Source: Natrinema caseinilyticum
GTDB lineage: Archaea > Halobacteriota > Halobacteria > Halobacteriales > Natrialbaceae
DNA: 64,000 nt
Reading direction: 5' to 3'
Assembly: GCF_024227435.1 (NCBI RefSeq)
Contig: NZ_CP100445.1
Span: 3,779,369-3,843,368, forward strand
Shown: piece by piece, positions 51,730 through 59,763 of the stretch
How the letters are laid out: each line of letters starts with the position of its first letter
How positions within the stretch are numbered: position 1 is the stretch's first letter
Notes under the pieces: generated by a model
The model's database searches: none
What the model saw: only the letters and a program-made list of their open reading frames with translations
Told to the model about the DNA's origin: nothing
Translations under genes and position numbers: made by a program

Positions 51730-53064
51730 TCACACCACGTTCATGAGCCGCGTCGTGAATCGACCCGTCCGGACCCGCAGCCAGCCCCGTAACTGATCGT
51801 CGATCTCGGCATCGTCGGTGTCGACGCGCAACGAATCGATCTCGTCGAGTTTCTCTCCGGCGGCGACGACCGTGATCTCGTCGGCCCGCCGGATCACTGC
51901 CGGCGAAATCTGATGGTTTCCCCGTCCGAAGACGAACCCCTGGCCGCCGATCGGTGAGACGACGATCGTGACCGGCTCTTCGAGAACCGCGAGGATCTCC
52001 GATTCCGACGCGTCACGGGCCAGAATCTCCCCCTTCCGTCCGTCTCGATCTGCTTCGGTTGCACCGCCCCGCCGCGCTTTCCCGTCGCGGTCCCTCGTTT
52101 CATCACCGCCGTCGTCTTCCTGATCTTCGCCGTCTGTTTCGCCCTCGAACCCGGTTCCGTCCACGGCCGGGCCGCTCGATTCGCCCGACCTGTCGGCGCC
52201 GTCGCTCGCACGCCAGACGTCGACGCCCAACGGCGAGGGATCGATTCCGAGTTCCGTCTCGATCGCACCGACGGTGCTCCCGGGGCCGAAGACGTAGGTC
52301 CGGTCCGGTTCGATCTCGCGGGCGAACCCCGCCGCCAGGGAATCGACGCTGCCGCTCGAGACCTGCTTGCCCGACTGAACCTCCGGTGCGACGGGGACCG
52401 GGACGACGGCCCGCAGTTCGGACCGTACCTCTCCCTCGCGATAGGCGTCCTCGTCGATATCGTTTACCTCGCGGGCCTCGACGCGGTCGAATTCGGCGGC
52501 GATCCGGCCGGCGTCGGCCGGCGTCACGCCGAAGACCGACGAGTAGATCTTGACGCCCGCCGGAACGCCGAGCATCGGCGTCTCGGCGTCCCGAGAAGGG
52601 GTCGGTGCGTCTCGGGGATCGGCTCCAGATTCTTCGGCCGAGGCGTGTTCCTCGAGGACGCCTGCAACGTCGACGGCGGTCCCGTCGCCGCCGACGAACA
52701 ACACGAGATCGACGCCGTGTTCGAGCAGCGCGCGGACGGCGCCACGGGTATCGGCGGCCGTCGTCCCCGCGGACGCTGGATCGGTGGCGTCCGAGTCCGC
52801 GCCTCCGTCCACCGGATCGTAGACGATCGTCGGGTCGAAGCCGGCGGCTCGCGCGGCGCGTTCCCCCATCACACCCGCGGCCGTGTAGACGGTGACGTCG
52901 GGCGCACGTCGATGCAGCGATCGCAGGGCTTCGCGCGCTCGCTTCGGGGCTCGCGGCTCGGCACCGCGGCGGCGCGCCTCCTCCAGTTTCCCGTCGGTCC
53001 CCTTCAGCCCGACCCGGCCGCCCATCCCCGCGATCGGGTTGACGACGACACCGATGGTTTCCAT
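51730..53064 (-). CDS. NAD-kinase-like (ATP-NAD/AcoX family) protein with acidic insertion
   Basis: The 444-residue protein has the NAD-kinase/diacylglycerol-kinase fold: IGVVVNPIAGMGGRVGLKGT with LKGTDG at the N-terminus, the signature LVLFVGGDGTAVDVAGVLEE near residue 110, and GVPAGVKIYSSVFGVTPADA. Next come GPGSTVGAIETELGIDPSPL and the C-terminal SPIGGQGFVFGRGNHQISPA. It probably phosphorylates NAD or a related substrate. An acidic, low-complexity stretch of about 60 residues, rich in Asp, Gly and Glu (around residues 285-345), interrupts the catalytic half. The ATG at 53064 begins METIGVVVNPIAG, as in the family. Confidence 0.8.
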   Translation of the reverse strand: METIGVVVNPIAGMGGRVGLKGTDGKLEEARRRGAEPRAPKRAREALRSLHRRAPDVTVYTAAGVMGERAARAAGFDPTIVYDPVDGGADSDATDPASAGTTAADTRGAVRALLEHGVDLVLFVGGDGTAVDVAGVLEEHASAEESGADPRDAPTPSRDAETPMLGVPAGVKIYSSVFGVTPADAGRIAAEFDRVEAREVNDIDEDAYREGEVRSELRAVVPVPVAPEVQSGKQVSSGSVDSLAAGFAREIEPDRTYVFGPGSTVGAIETELGIDPSPLGVDVWRASDGADRSGESSGPAVDGTGFEGETDGEDQEDDGGDETRDRDGKARRGGATEADRDGRKGEILARDASESEILAVLEEPVTIVVSPIGGQGFVFGRGNHQISPAVIRRADEITVVAAGEKLDEIDSLRVDTDDAEIDDQLRGWLRVRTGRFTTRLMNVV

Positions 53065-53226
53065 AGCGAATCGTGGGAGCGCCAATCGGAAAGCCATATC
53101 GCGTCCCGGAGCGGGGGTCGTGACTCGAGCGGAGGCGCGACCACCGGGAGGCGATCCGCCCGCCGACCGAGACCTGACGGACGGCGTTTCTGAACAATTA
53201 AGGGGGATGGCCCCCGACCTCAGACC

Positions 53227-53352
53227 ATGAATACACTCACCGACGCCGTTCTCGCGACGGAAACACAGTTGCCGATGGCCGTAGTTGGCTGGGGTGTACT
53301 CGTCCTGGGGCTGCTGGTGACCATCGCTTGGCTGCTCTACTTGTACAGATAA
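53227..53352 (+). CDS. 41-residue single-pass membrane protein
   Basis: The ATG at 53227 opens MNTLTDAVLATETQLPMAVV, followed by GWGVLVLGLLVTIAWLLYLY and a final Arg. One clear membrane helix with a short acidic head and a charged tail is typical of small membrane proteins that partner larger complexes. A stop codon closes it at 53350-53352. Nothing identifies a partner; the flanking genes face away or converge. It is short, so evidence rests on the hydrophobic profile and high G/C at third positions. Confidence 0.55.
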   Translation: MNTLTDAVLATETQLPMAVVGWGVLVLGLLVTIAWLLYLYR

Positions 53353-53385
53353 CCCGAACTGGGACGCGTGACAGCGGTCGTCTTC

Positions 53386-54069
53386 TCAGACCAGGTCGAC
53401 CCGTTTTCGCAGCCACGAAGCCGCTTCTTCGACGGTCTCTTCGTCCGTGCTCTCGAGTTCGATCCGGACCGATTCGCCCGGATAGCTCCCGACGGTGACG
53501 TCGAACCCGTCGCGGAGGTCGGCGATCCGCTCTACGAGCGCGCTCTCGGGTTCGTCGGCGACGACGGTCGCCCTGTACTTCGGCGGTCCCTCGAATTCGT
53601 CCGCGATCGTCTCGAACATCGCTTTCATTTCGGACGGGACGCCGGGGAGGACGTAGACGTCTTCCAGCGCCGCGCCGGGGGCGACACCCACCTCGTTGTG
53701 GAGTGCTCTCGCGCCAGCGGGTAAGTCGGTCGTTCCCGACGCCAGATCCTGGCGGTCGTACCCGTTTTCTTCGAGCCAGGCGAGTGCAACGTCGTGTGTC
53801 TCGAGCGACCGACCGAGCGCGGCTGCGACGCCGTCCATGGTGAGATCGTCGTGCGTCGGGCCGAGTCCACCGGTAACGATAACGGCGTCGTACTCGGCTC
53901 GATATTCGTTGACCACGCGGGCGATGTCGCCGACGCGGTCCGGAACCGTCGTGACGCGTTCGACGGTGACGCCGCGATCGTCGAGGCGCTCACAGAGCCA
54001 CGTTGCGTTCGTATCCGTCGTTCGTCCGGCGAGTAGTTCGTTGCCGACCGTGACGACCGCGACTTCCAT
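53386..54069 (-). CDS. cinA: CinA-type competence/damage-inducible protein, MoCF-binding domain only
   Basis: The 227-residue protein matches the N-terminal domain of CinA, which has a molybdopterin-binding (MoeA/MogA-like) fold: VAVVTVGNELLAGRTTDTNA at the start, VIVTGGLGPTHDDLTMDGVA near residue 70, and DVYVLPGVPSEMKAMFETI near residue 150. In other organisms this domain has ADP-ribose pyrophosphatase activity and is fused to a nicotinamide-nucleotide deamidase, which is absent here. The ATG at 54069 is chosen because the first beta strand begins right there. The downstream microprotein gene is convergent. Confidence 0.85.
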   Translation of the reverse strand: MEVAVVTVGNELLAGRTTDTNATWLCERLDDRGVTVERVTTVPDRVGDIARVVNEYRAEYDAVIVTGGLGPTHDDLTMDGVAAALGRSLETHDVALAWLEENGYDRQDLASGTTDLPAGARALHNEVGVAPGAALEDVYVLPGVPSEMKAMFETIADEFEGPPKYRATVVADEPESALVERIADLRDGFDVTVGSYPGESVRIELESTDEETVEEAASWLRKRVDLV

Positions 54070-54238
54070 ACCGACCCGTTCGAGGCCAGCCCCCAAATGT
54101 ATCTCGCCCTCGACCGCGGGCTGGATCACGATCGGTCACCGTTCCGTCCCGAACACGGTTCTTACAGCTAAAACACATATAAAGTGGTGCCTCAGCTAAC
54201 CATAAGATTCAATTCAGATAATTGGTAATGAAGAGTGT

Positions 54239-54595
54239 ATGTCTCGGAGTCGAACAGAACATAACGAAGCGGATTCAGCAGTGGTTCTCTCCGCGCTCGG
54301 GAGCAAATACAGCGCGGAAATCCTGTGCGCGGCGGGGACGCCGAAATCCGCGCAGGCGTTGAGCGAGGCCATCGAGATTCCGATCGCGACCTGCTATCGC
54401 CGGATCGAAGAACTCGTCGACGCCGGGCTATTGACCTGCGAAGGGCGGCAACTCTCCGACGAGGGCCGGCGGACGAACATCTACCGACGAACGCTCGACG
54501 AGATCGAGATCGATTTTTCGGACGACGCACCGGAGTTTTCGCGACAACGGCGGACCGAAGCCAAAAACAGGCTGCAAGATCAACTCGAAGACTAG
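54239..54595 (+). CDS. winged helix-turn-helix transcriptional regulator
   Basis: The 118-residue protein has the ArsR/MarR-like winged-helix pattern: VVLSALGSKYSAEILCAAGT, PKSAQALSEAIEIPIATCYR and RIEELVDAGLLTCEGRQLSD, with helix-turn-helix followed by a wing. The tail EIEIDFSDDAPEFSRQRRTE ends in a charged helix, probably for dimerisation. No metal-binding cysteines of ArsR sensors are present beyond Cys31, Cys53 and Cys67-type single residues. The ATG at 54239 follows an AT-rich stretch with TATAAAG near 54178. The target is unknown. Confidence 0.78.
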   Translation: MSRSRTEHNEADSAVVLSALGSKYSAEILCAAGTPKSAQALSEAIEIPIATCYRRIEELVDAGLLTCEGRQLSDEGRRTNIYRRTLDEIEIDFSDDAPEFSRQRRTEAKNRLQDQLED

Positions 54596-54989
54596 GCGAA
54601 TTCGGCCGTTGGATCGGACGACGCGGTCTCGGGCACGGATTCGGTCCGCGGCCGTCTATCGAGGAACGCCGTGTTCGGAACGGTTTCCCCTCGTCGTTTC
54701 TCGAGCGGAGTCGATCGCCGTTTCGTTGCCCGTCACGTGATCGATGCATCGGTATTCGTCTCGAAGTTCCACACACCGTCCGTTCGATCTCGCCGCGCAA
54801 GAACACCGGTCGTGGGGGAGGTTCTCCAGGTGTCCGTCGAACGAACCGCCGATTAGGAAGACGGGTGGATCCTCCTCGCGTCGCTCACATCGACGGTCCA
54901 CGCCGTTCTGACGACGGTATCGCTCGTCGTACGGCCCATCGATCCGTTCTCGAAGGACGGTTCGACGCAGACTCGAAACCGATCCGCTG
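54596..54989. other. intergenic region upstream of queD
   Basis: No gene is recognised in this stretch between the winged-helix regulator and the queuosine-type operon. Open frames on both strands are short, arginine- or serine-rich, and lack motifs. The right end becomes AT-rich and carries the queD promoter. Confidence 0.5.
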
Positions 54990-55013
54990 TTTTAAGTATT
55001 CTCGGGAGAATAC
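54990..55013 (+). promoter_or_regulatory. queD promoter with a perfect 18-bp inverted repeat
   Basis: TTTTAAG at 54990-54996 is a TATA box 24-30 bases before the queD ATG (55020). It runs into GTATTCTC-GG-GAGAATAC (54996-55013), a perfect inverted repeat with 8-base arms and a 2-base centre. The repeat covers the expected transcription start, so it looks like a repressor operator for the queDEC genes. No leader is long enough for a riboswitch. Confidence 0.7.
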
Positions 55014-55019
55014 CGGAAT

Positions 55020-55508
55020 ATGACCGAGAGGATAGGCGACCGGCCACCGGCGGAGTCTATCGACAGCACCGCGATCGACGGATCGGTTTCCGGAAACCGA
55101 CGTCTCCTTCACGTCGGCCGAGACCGTCCGATACGAATCAGTGCGGGGCACCGCATTCAGCACCACGAGGGCAAGTGTTCGCGCCCGCACGGCCACAACT
55201 ACGAAATCTCCGTCTCGGTCGCGGGTCGCCTGACTGACGAGGGGTGGGTCGCAGACAAAGGCGATATTACAGACGTGCTATTCGAGTGGGACCACATGTT
55301 TCTGCTCGAGGCCGGTGATCCGCTCGTCGAGGCTTTCGAGGCGACCGGCGACGACGACGGCGTCGTGGTCCTCGAGCAGCCGCCGACGGCGGAGGTGATG
55401 AGCGTCGTCCTCGAACGAAAGCTCGAGGCGGCTCTCCCCGATACGGTCACCGAGGTCGCCGTCCGGGTCAGTGAGACGCGGGAACTCTGCGGGGGGAGCG
55501 AGATCTGA
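55020..55508 (+). CDS. queD: QueD-type 6-carboxytetrahydropterin synthase
   Basis: The 162-residue enzyme makes 6-carboxy-tetrahydropterin from dihydroneopterin triphosphate, an early step to preQ0. After a 30-residue acidic head, the T-fold begins at RPIRISAGHRIQHHEGKC. Zinc-binding histidines are seen in SAGHRI and HGHNYEISVSVAG, and the catalytic Cys in EGKCSRPHGH. Further signatures are DITDVLFEWDHMFLLE and PPTAEVMSVVLERKLE, with VRVSETRELCGG at the end. In archaea preQ0 is inserted in tRNA and becomes archaeosine. It is the first gene of the que operon. Confidence 0.92.
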   Translation: MTERIGDRPPAESIDSTAIDGSVSGNRRLLHVGRDRPIRISAGHRIQHHEGKCSRPHGHNYEISVSVAGRLTDEGWVADKGDITDVLFEWDHMFLLEAGDPLVEAFEATGDDDGVVVLEQPPTAEVMSVVLERKLEAALPDTVTEVAVRVSETRELCGGSEI

Positions 55509-55509
55509 G

Positions 55510-56304
55510 ATGCCGGTTTCCGACTCCGTCGACCTCGGTTCCGGGGCCGATACCGAAGGCGAGACAGCGGCCGATCTGGACGCCGTGGGGCTTCCGATCA
55601 ACGAACTGTTCTACTCGCTCCAAGGTGAGGGGATCCTCGCGGGCGTCCCCTCGGTGTTCGTCCGCACCAGCGGGTGCAACCTCCGCTGTTGGTTCTGTGA
55701 CTCGTATCACACCTCGTGGGAGCCGACTCACGCCCGATTGAGTCTGGCGGAGATCCTCGCCGAGATCGACTCGCACGACGCCGACCACGTCGTTCTCACG
55801 GGCGGTGAACCCCTGCTCCACGAGGCAAGCGCCACCTTACTCGAGGCGCTCGCCGACCGGAACTACCACACCACGGTGGAGACGAACGGGACGATCTACC
55901 GGGACGCACCGATCGACCTGGCCTCCATCAGCCCGAAACTCTCGAGCAGCACGCCGACGCCCGAACGCGACCCGACGGGAACGGGTGAATGGGAACGACG
56001 CCACGAAACCGATCGGATCGACCTCGACGCGCTCGCCCGGTTAGTCGAGACCTACGAATTTCAACTGAAGTTCGTCGTCACCGACGCCGACGACGTTTCT
56101 GAGGTCCGCGACCTGCTCGAGGACGTACGGGCGGCCGCCGACGCGCGCATTCGGGACACGGACGTCCTCCTGATGCCCGAAGGGGCGACCCGCGATCGAC
56201 TCGCGGAAACCGGACGGCGAGTCGCCGACCTCGCGATGGAAAACGGCTTCCGATATACGCCGCGACTGCACGTCGACCTCTGGAACGACGCCCCCGAGAC
56301 GTGA
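55510..56304 (+). CDS. queE: QueE-type 7-carboxy-7-deazaguanine synthase (radical SAM)
   Basis: The 264-residue radical SAM enzyme contracts 6-carboxytetrahydropterin to 7-carboxy-7-deazaguanine. The iron-sulfur motif is SGCNLRCWFCDS (CxxxCxxC) near residue 57, after the family pattern NELFYSLQGEGILAGVPSVF. It continues with HVVLTGGEPLLHEASATLL, TTVETNGTIYRDAPI and SISPKLSSSTPTP. The ATG at 55510 lies one base after the queD stop, so the genes are closely coupled. Together with queD and queC it completes the preQ0 pathway except for GTP cyclohydrolase, not in the window. Confidence 0.92.
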   Translation: MPVSDSVDLGSGADTEGETAADLDAVGLPINELFYSLQGEGILAGVPSVFVRTSGCNLRCWFCDSYHTSWEPTHARLSLAEILAEIDSHDADHVVLTGGEPLLHEASATLLEALADRNYHTTVETNGTIYRDAPIDLASISPKLSSSTPTPERDPTGTGEWERRHETDRIDLDALARLVETYEFQLKFVVTDADDVSEVRDLLEDVRAAADARIRDTDVLLMPEGATRDRLAETGRRVADLAMENGFRYTPRLHVDLWNDAPET

Positions 56305-56334
56305 TCGGCCGAGCACCGAGACGACGCCACAGAG

Positions 56335-57075
56335 ATGACTGATACCACCCACACGACGAATTCCGAGACCGACGAATCGACCGCCAAACGAGCCGTCGTC
56401 CTCCTCTCGGGCGGTATGGACAGCGCCACCGCCGCCTTCGAGGCCAGCGATCGCGGCTACGAGATTTACGCGTTGCACACGTCCTACGGCCAGCGTACCG
56501 AAGACCGCGAGCTCGAGTGCGCCCGCCGGATCGCCGACGAACTCGGCGCCGCGGACTTCCTGCGGATCGAAACCGGTCACCTCGCGGCGATCGGCGCCTC
56601 GAGTCTGACGGACCACGAGATGGCCGTCGCCGATGCGGACGTAGAGAGCGACGAGATACCGTCCTCCTACGTCCCCTTCCGGAACGCGAATCTGCTCGCG
56701 ATGGCCGTCTCCTACGCCGAAGCGGCCGATTGCGAGGCGGTTTTCATCGGCGCCCACAGCGAGGATTTCTCGGGCTATCCGGACTGTCGACCAGCGTTCT
56801 TCGAGGCCTTCGAGCGCGTCGTCGACGTCGGCACGAAGCCCGAGACGGAGATCGCGATCGAAGCGCCGTTCGTCGACGGGTCCAAAACCGACATCGCCCA
56901 GCGGGGCGTGGAACTCGAGGTTCCGTACGAACACACCTGGAGTTGCTATCGAGAGAACGAACCCGCGTGTGGCACCTGCGACGCCTGTGCCTTCCGCCTG
57001 CAGGCGTTTCAGAACGTCGGCGTTCGGGACCCGATCGAGTACGCCGAGCGGCCGTCGGACGACGATCACCGGTAA
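56335..57075 (+). CDS. queC: QueC-type 7-cyano-7-deazaguanine (preQ0) synthase
   Basis: The 246-residue ATP-dependent enzyme converts 7-carboxy-7-deazaguanine and ammonia to preQ0. The PP-loop motif VVLLSGGMDSATAAFEASDR is near the N-terminus, with ALHTSYGQRTEDRELECARR following. The zinc-binding cysteines are in WSCYRENEPACGTCDACAF near the C-terminus. The signature VPFRNANLLAMAVSYAEA is intact. A short acidic/Thr-rich head of about 20 residues precedes the domain. It follows queE by 30 bases in the queD-queE-queC unit. Confidence 0.93.
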   Translation: MTDTTHTTNSETDESTAKRAVVLLSGGMDSATAAFEASDRGYEIYALHTSYGQRTEDRELECARRIADELGAADFLRIETGHLAAIGASSLTDHEMAVADADVESDEIPSSYVPFRNANLLAMAVSYAEAADCEAVFIGAHSEDFSGYPDCRPAFFEAFERVVDVGTKPETEIAIEAPFVDGSKTDIAQRGVELEVPYEHTWSCYRENEPACGTCDACAFRLQAFQNVGVRDPIEYAERPSDDDHR

Positions 57076-57160
57076 CGACTCGACGACGGCCGTTTTCGCA
57101 TCCCGACCGATCGGTCCGTTCGAACGGTGGCCCGATACGACTGTGGCGAGATATCGTCGG

Positions 57161-58531
57161 TTAGTCGGTCCGTTCGTCGGACTTCCGTCGGCGGCGAAGC
57201 CACTCGAGGGCGAGTGCACCGCTCGCGATGCTGATACCGGGAGTGAACCCGGGGTTACTCTCTGCGTTCGACTCGTTCGATTCTTTCTCAGTCTCGTCGG
57301 CGTTTTCGCCCCGAATCGCCAGTAGGGTTCCGTCGACGTTCGCGTAGAGGGCCCCGTCGGCGACTGCGATCCGCTTCGGGTGGGCGTCGGTGGTGACGCT
57401 CCACTTGGTGCTTCCGTCCGCGTCGTCGAAGGCGATCAGACCGGTTTTCCCGGACGGTTTTTCGACAGGTGCGTACACGGATCCGTCGTCGGCGATCGGT
57501 CTCCCGACCGACGCGAACTGCTCCGAGGACTGCCAGACGCTCTCACCGGTCTCTCGGTCGTAGCCGGTGATGACCGCCTGTCCGCCGCTATCGGAACCCG
57601 CGTTTCCAACCGCGTAGACGCGCGCTGTGGTCATCGCATCTGCCGAACGGGTCGACAGTTCCCCTCGTTTCTCGCCCGTCTTCGTATCGAAGAGCACCAC
57701 GGTATCGGCTTTGGTGGCCGCGACGACGCCGCCGTCGGCGATCGGCAGTCCGGAGAATCCGTTGGTTGCCCAGTTTTCGGCGAACGAATCCGTCCACCGC
57801 TCGTCGCCGGTCTCGGCGTTCCGTGCGAACAGTCGTTTGTTGCTCACGGCGAAGACGGTCTCGTCCACGACGGCGACCGGCCGTCTACCCAACACACCGC
57901 TGTACTCATCTCCATCGACGGTAACCGGATTTGGCTTGAAGTCCCATTGCTTCTCCCCCGTGTCCGCATCGAGAGCGCGCAGGACCTTGTCGACGACGAG
58001 AAATACAGACCCGTTTGCGACGATCGGTGCTTGATTCGTCTCGTAGCCCAGATCGGACTTCTGCCAGCGGACGTCCCCGCTCGCGGCGTCGAGGGCCGTT
58101 AGCGTCGGACTGGCTCGGTCTCCACAGACGTACACGGTGTCGGCAGTCACCGCCGGCGACCCCACCGCTCTCTCGGAATCTCCCGACGAGATCTTCTGTT
58201 TCCATTCGGGTGACCCGTCGGTCGCGTCGATCGCGTGAACCCGGCCGTCGGCCGCGACGAGATAGACCGTCTCGTCGACCACAGCGAACGAACCCTCGCT
58301 CTCGTACGTCCAGGCGATGGTAACAGACTGTTCCGGTCCGGCCGCCTTCGGGACGGAGCCGGTGTTCCCCGCGTTTCCGTGCCTCATCGACCACCCGTCG
58401 GCCCCTCCAGCCATCGTCGACCCGACTGACACCGCGCCTTCGGAGACGTCAGTTGCGGTTGCGATACCCCCTCCCCAAGCAACCGTCAGCCCGGCATACG
58501 TCAGAAACCGCCGTCTACCGTAATCGGTCAT
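57161..58531 (-). CDS. PQQ-like beta-propeller surface protein with Tat signal and PGF-CTERM-like tail
   Basis: The 456-residue protein begins MTDYGRRRFLTYAGLTVAWG, a twin-arginine export signal. The body is a beta-propeller of PQQ-like repeats, each with the pattern (A/V)LDAxTGExxW (for example ALDADTGEKQWDF and ARNAETGDERWTD). The tail has an acidic Ser/Asn/Glu stretch and then NPGFTPGISIASGALAL followed by WLRRRRKSDERTD, resembling a PGF-CTERM sorting signal (archaeosortase anchored). No catalytic residues are seen, so it may be a binding or structural surface protein. It is convergent with queC. Confidence 0.8.
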   Translation of the reverse strand: MTDYGRRRFLTYAGLTVAWGGGIATATDVSEGAVSVGSTMAGGADGWSMRHGNAGNTGSVPKAAGPEQSVTIAWTYESEGSFAVVDETVYLVAADGRVHAIDATDGSPEWKQKISSGDSERAVGSPAVTADTVYVCGDRASPTLTALDAASGDVRWQKSDLGYETNQAPIVANGSVFLVVDKVLRALDADTGEKQWDFKPNPVTVDGDEYSGVLGRRPVAVVDETVFAVSNKRLFARNAETGDERWTDSFAENWATNGFSGLPIADGGVVAATKADTVVLFDTKTGEKRGELSTRSADAMTTARVYAVGNAGSDSGGQAVITGYDRETGESVWQSSEQFASVGRPIADDGSVYAPVEKPSGKTGLIAFDDADGSTKWSVTTDAHPKRIAVADGALYANVDGTLLAIRGENADETEKESNESNAESNPGFTPGISIASGALALEWLRRRRKSDERTD

Positions 58532-58562
58532 TCTACCAGAGACAACGATCGATACCTGTTAC

Positions 58563-58978
58563 TTATCGGTTCGATAGGACCGTTTCGGACGCGAAACCGG
58601 GGTGAAATACGTTACAACCCGTGCAACAATAGCTCGGAGCGTCGCGATCACACTCGGCGTCCCTCCGACGTGGGCTCGACTCGAAGAGGGAATCGAGCGC
58701 CGCTTCGATGCCACCGACGCCGCCTCCTGGGACTGTCCCTCCCACGGTGACTCGAGGCCCCTCGATTTCTTCGACGAGGGTCCAGCCCTCGCGGCGCGTT
58801 CACCGCGAAGGGATCGGCCAGGATCGTCTCGGTCTGACCGGACGAATCGACGCCGAGCGTCACGGTGGCGAAGCCCCACAACTGGTGTTCGGCAGGGACT
58901 GGCCCGTCCGTCCAGGGGCTGCCGGTCGAACGGTGTCGACTGTACCGATGGCCCGCCTCGAGTGGGGCGACCCAACTG
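58563..58978 (-). pseudogene. probable gene remnant with a frameshift
   Basis: On the minus strand two segments in different frames join into a plausible protein. The first reads HQLWGFATVTLGVDSSGQTE then TILADPFAVNAP (about 58870-58790). The second reads REGWTLVEEIEGPRVTVGG, then VGGIEAALDSLFES, and ends at TAA at 58563 after YCCTGCNVFHPG. Both show high G/C at third positions. A frame change near 58785-58803 is required, and no start codon was found upstream before the divergent yqeC gene. It is unrecognised; probably a truncated, decayed gene. The remaining DNA of the 58532-59006 gap holds nothing else visible. Confidence 0.42.
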
Positions 58979-59006
58979 ATTAGGGTACCACGGTGGTAGC
59001 GTCGGT

Positions 59007-59756
59007 ATGGACGTCCTCGAAGCGCTTCGGGCCGAGACTGGTGTCGTTGCCGTCGTCGGTGCCGGGGGCAAAAAGACGACGCTCTACGCGCTGGCCAGGC
59101 GCGCCGCCCGCGAGACGAACGGACGGGTGGTCGTGACGGCGACGGTTCGAATCCCACCGTTCGATCGGCGCGTGGCGCAGGTTCTCCTGACCGACGATCC
59201 GGCCGCGGCTCTCGAGGAGACGACTTCCTGGCCCGTTGGAGTCGTTCCCGAGCGGGACGGAGCGGATCGGTACGGTGGATACGACCCCACCGTCGTCGAT
59301 CGACTCGCGGAGACGGGGAGTGCCGACCTCGTGCTCGTCAAGGCAGACGGTGCCCGAACGAGGGAGTTCAAGGCGCCCGGCGATCGCGAACCGCGACTTC
59401 CCCGCCGCGTCGACACCGTGATCCCTATCGCGAGCGTTCGAGCCGTCGGGAGTCCGCTTTCGGCCGACCACGTCCACCGACCCGAGCGAGTGGCGGCGAT
59501 CACGGGCCGCGACCGTGGCGACCCGATTCGACCAGGTGACGTGGCTCGCGTCCTCGCGAGCGAGCGCGGCGGACTGAAAGGCGTCCCCGACGGGGCGACG
59601 GTCGTCCCGCTGCTCAACAAGGTCGACGACGACGACCTGCGAGCGGTCGCCACGGAGATAGCGACGGAGCTACTCGAGCGAGCACCGTCCGTCGAACGAG
59701 TGGTACTGGCGCGGATGATCGCCGACGACCCGGTGGTCGAGGTCGTCGAAGCGTAG
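59007..59756 (+). CDS. yqeC: YqeC-family (selenium-dependent molybdenum-hydroxylase-type) P-loop protein
   Basis: The 249-residue protein carries the YqeC signatures: VVAVVGAGGKKTTLYALARR at the N-terminus with a P-loop-like GAGGKKTT, VVVTATVRIPPFDRRVAQVL, then SADLVLVKADGARTREFKAP and the C-terminal VVPLLNKVDDDDLRAVATEI. In bacteria YqeC accompanies the selenium-containing molybdenum hydroxylase maturation set. No seleno-genes are seen here, so the haloarchaeal protein may do something related to molybdenum enzymes only. It is convergent with mobA, eight bases away, and a molybdenum-dependent formate-dehydrogenase-type gene follows, which supports this link. Confidence 0.8.
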   Translation: MDVLEALRAETGVVAVVGAGGKKTTLYALARRAARETNGRVVVTATVRIPPFDRRVAQVLLTDDPAAALEETTSWPVGVVPERDGADRYGGYDPTVVDRLAETGSADLVLVKADGARTREFKAPGDREPRLPRRVDTVIPIASVRAVGSPLSADHVHRPERVAAITGRDRGDPIRPGDVARVLASERGGLKGVPDGATVVPLLNKVDDDDLRAVATEIATELLERAPSVERVVLARMIADDPVVEVVEA

Positions 59757-59763
59757 GCGCGTC

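Noticed and set aside
54656-54901. 81-codon minus-strand frame with several cysteines near 54.7 kb
   Set aside because: Cysteine spacing does not fit a zinc site, codon bias is poor and no start signal is seen.
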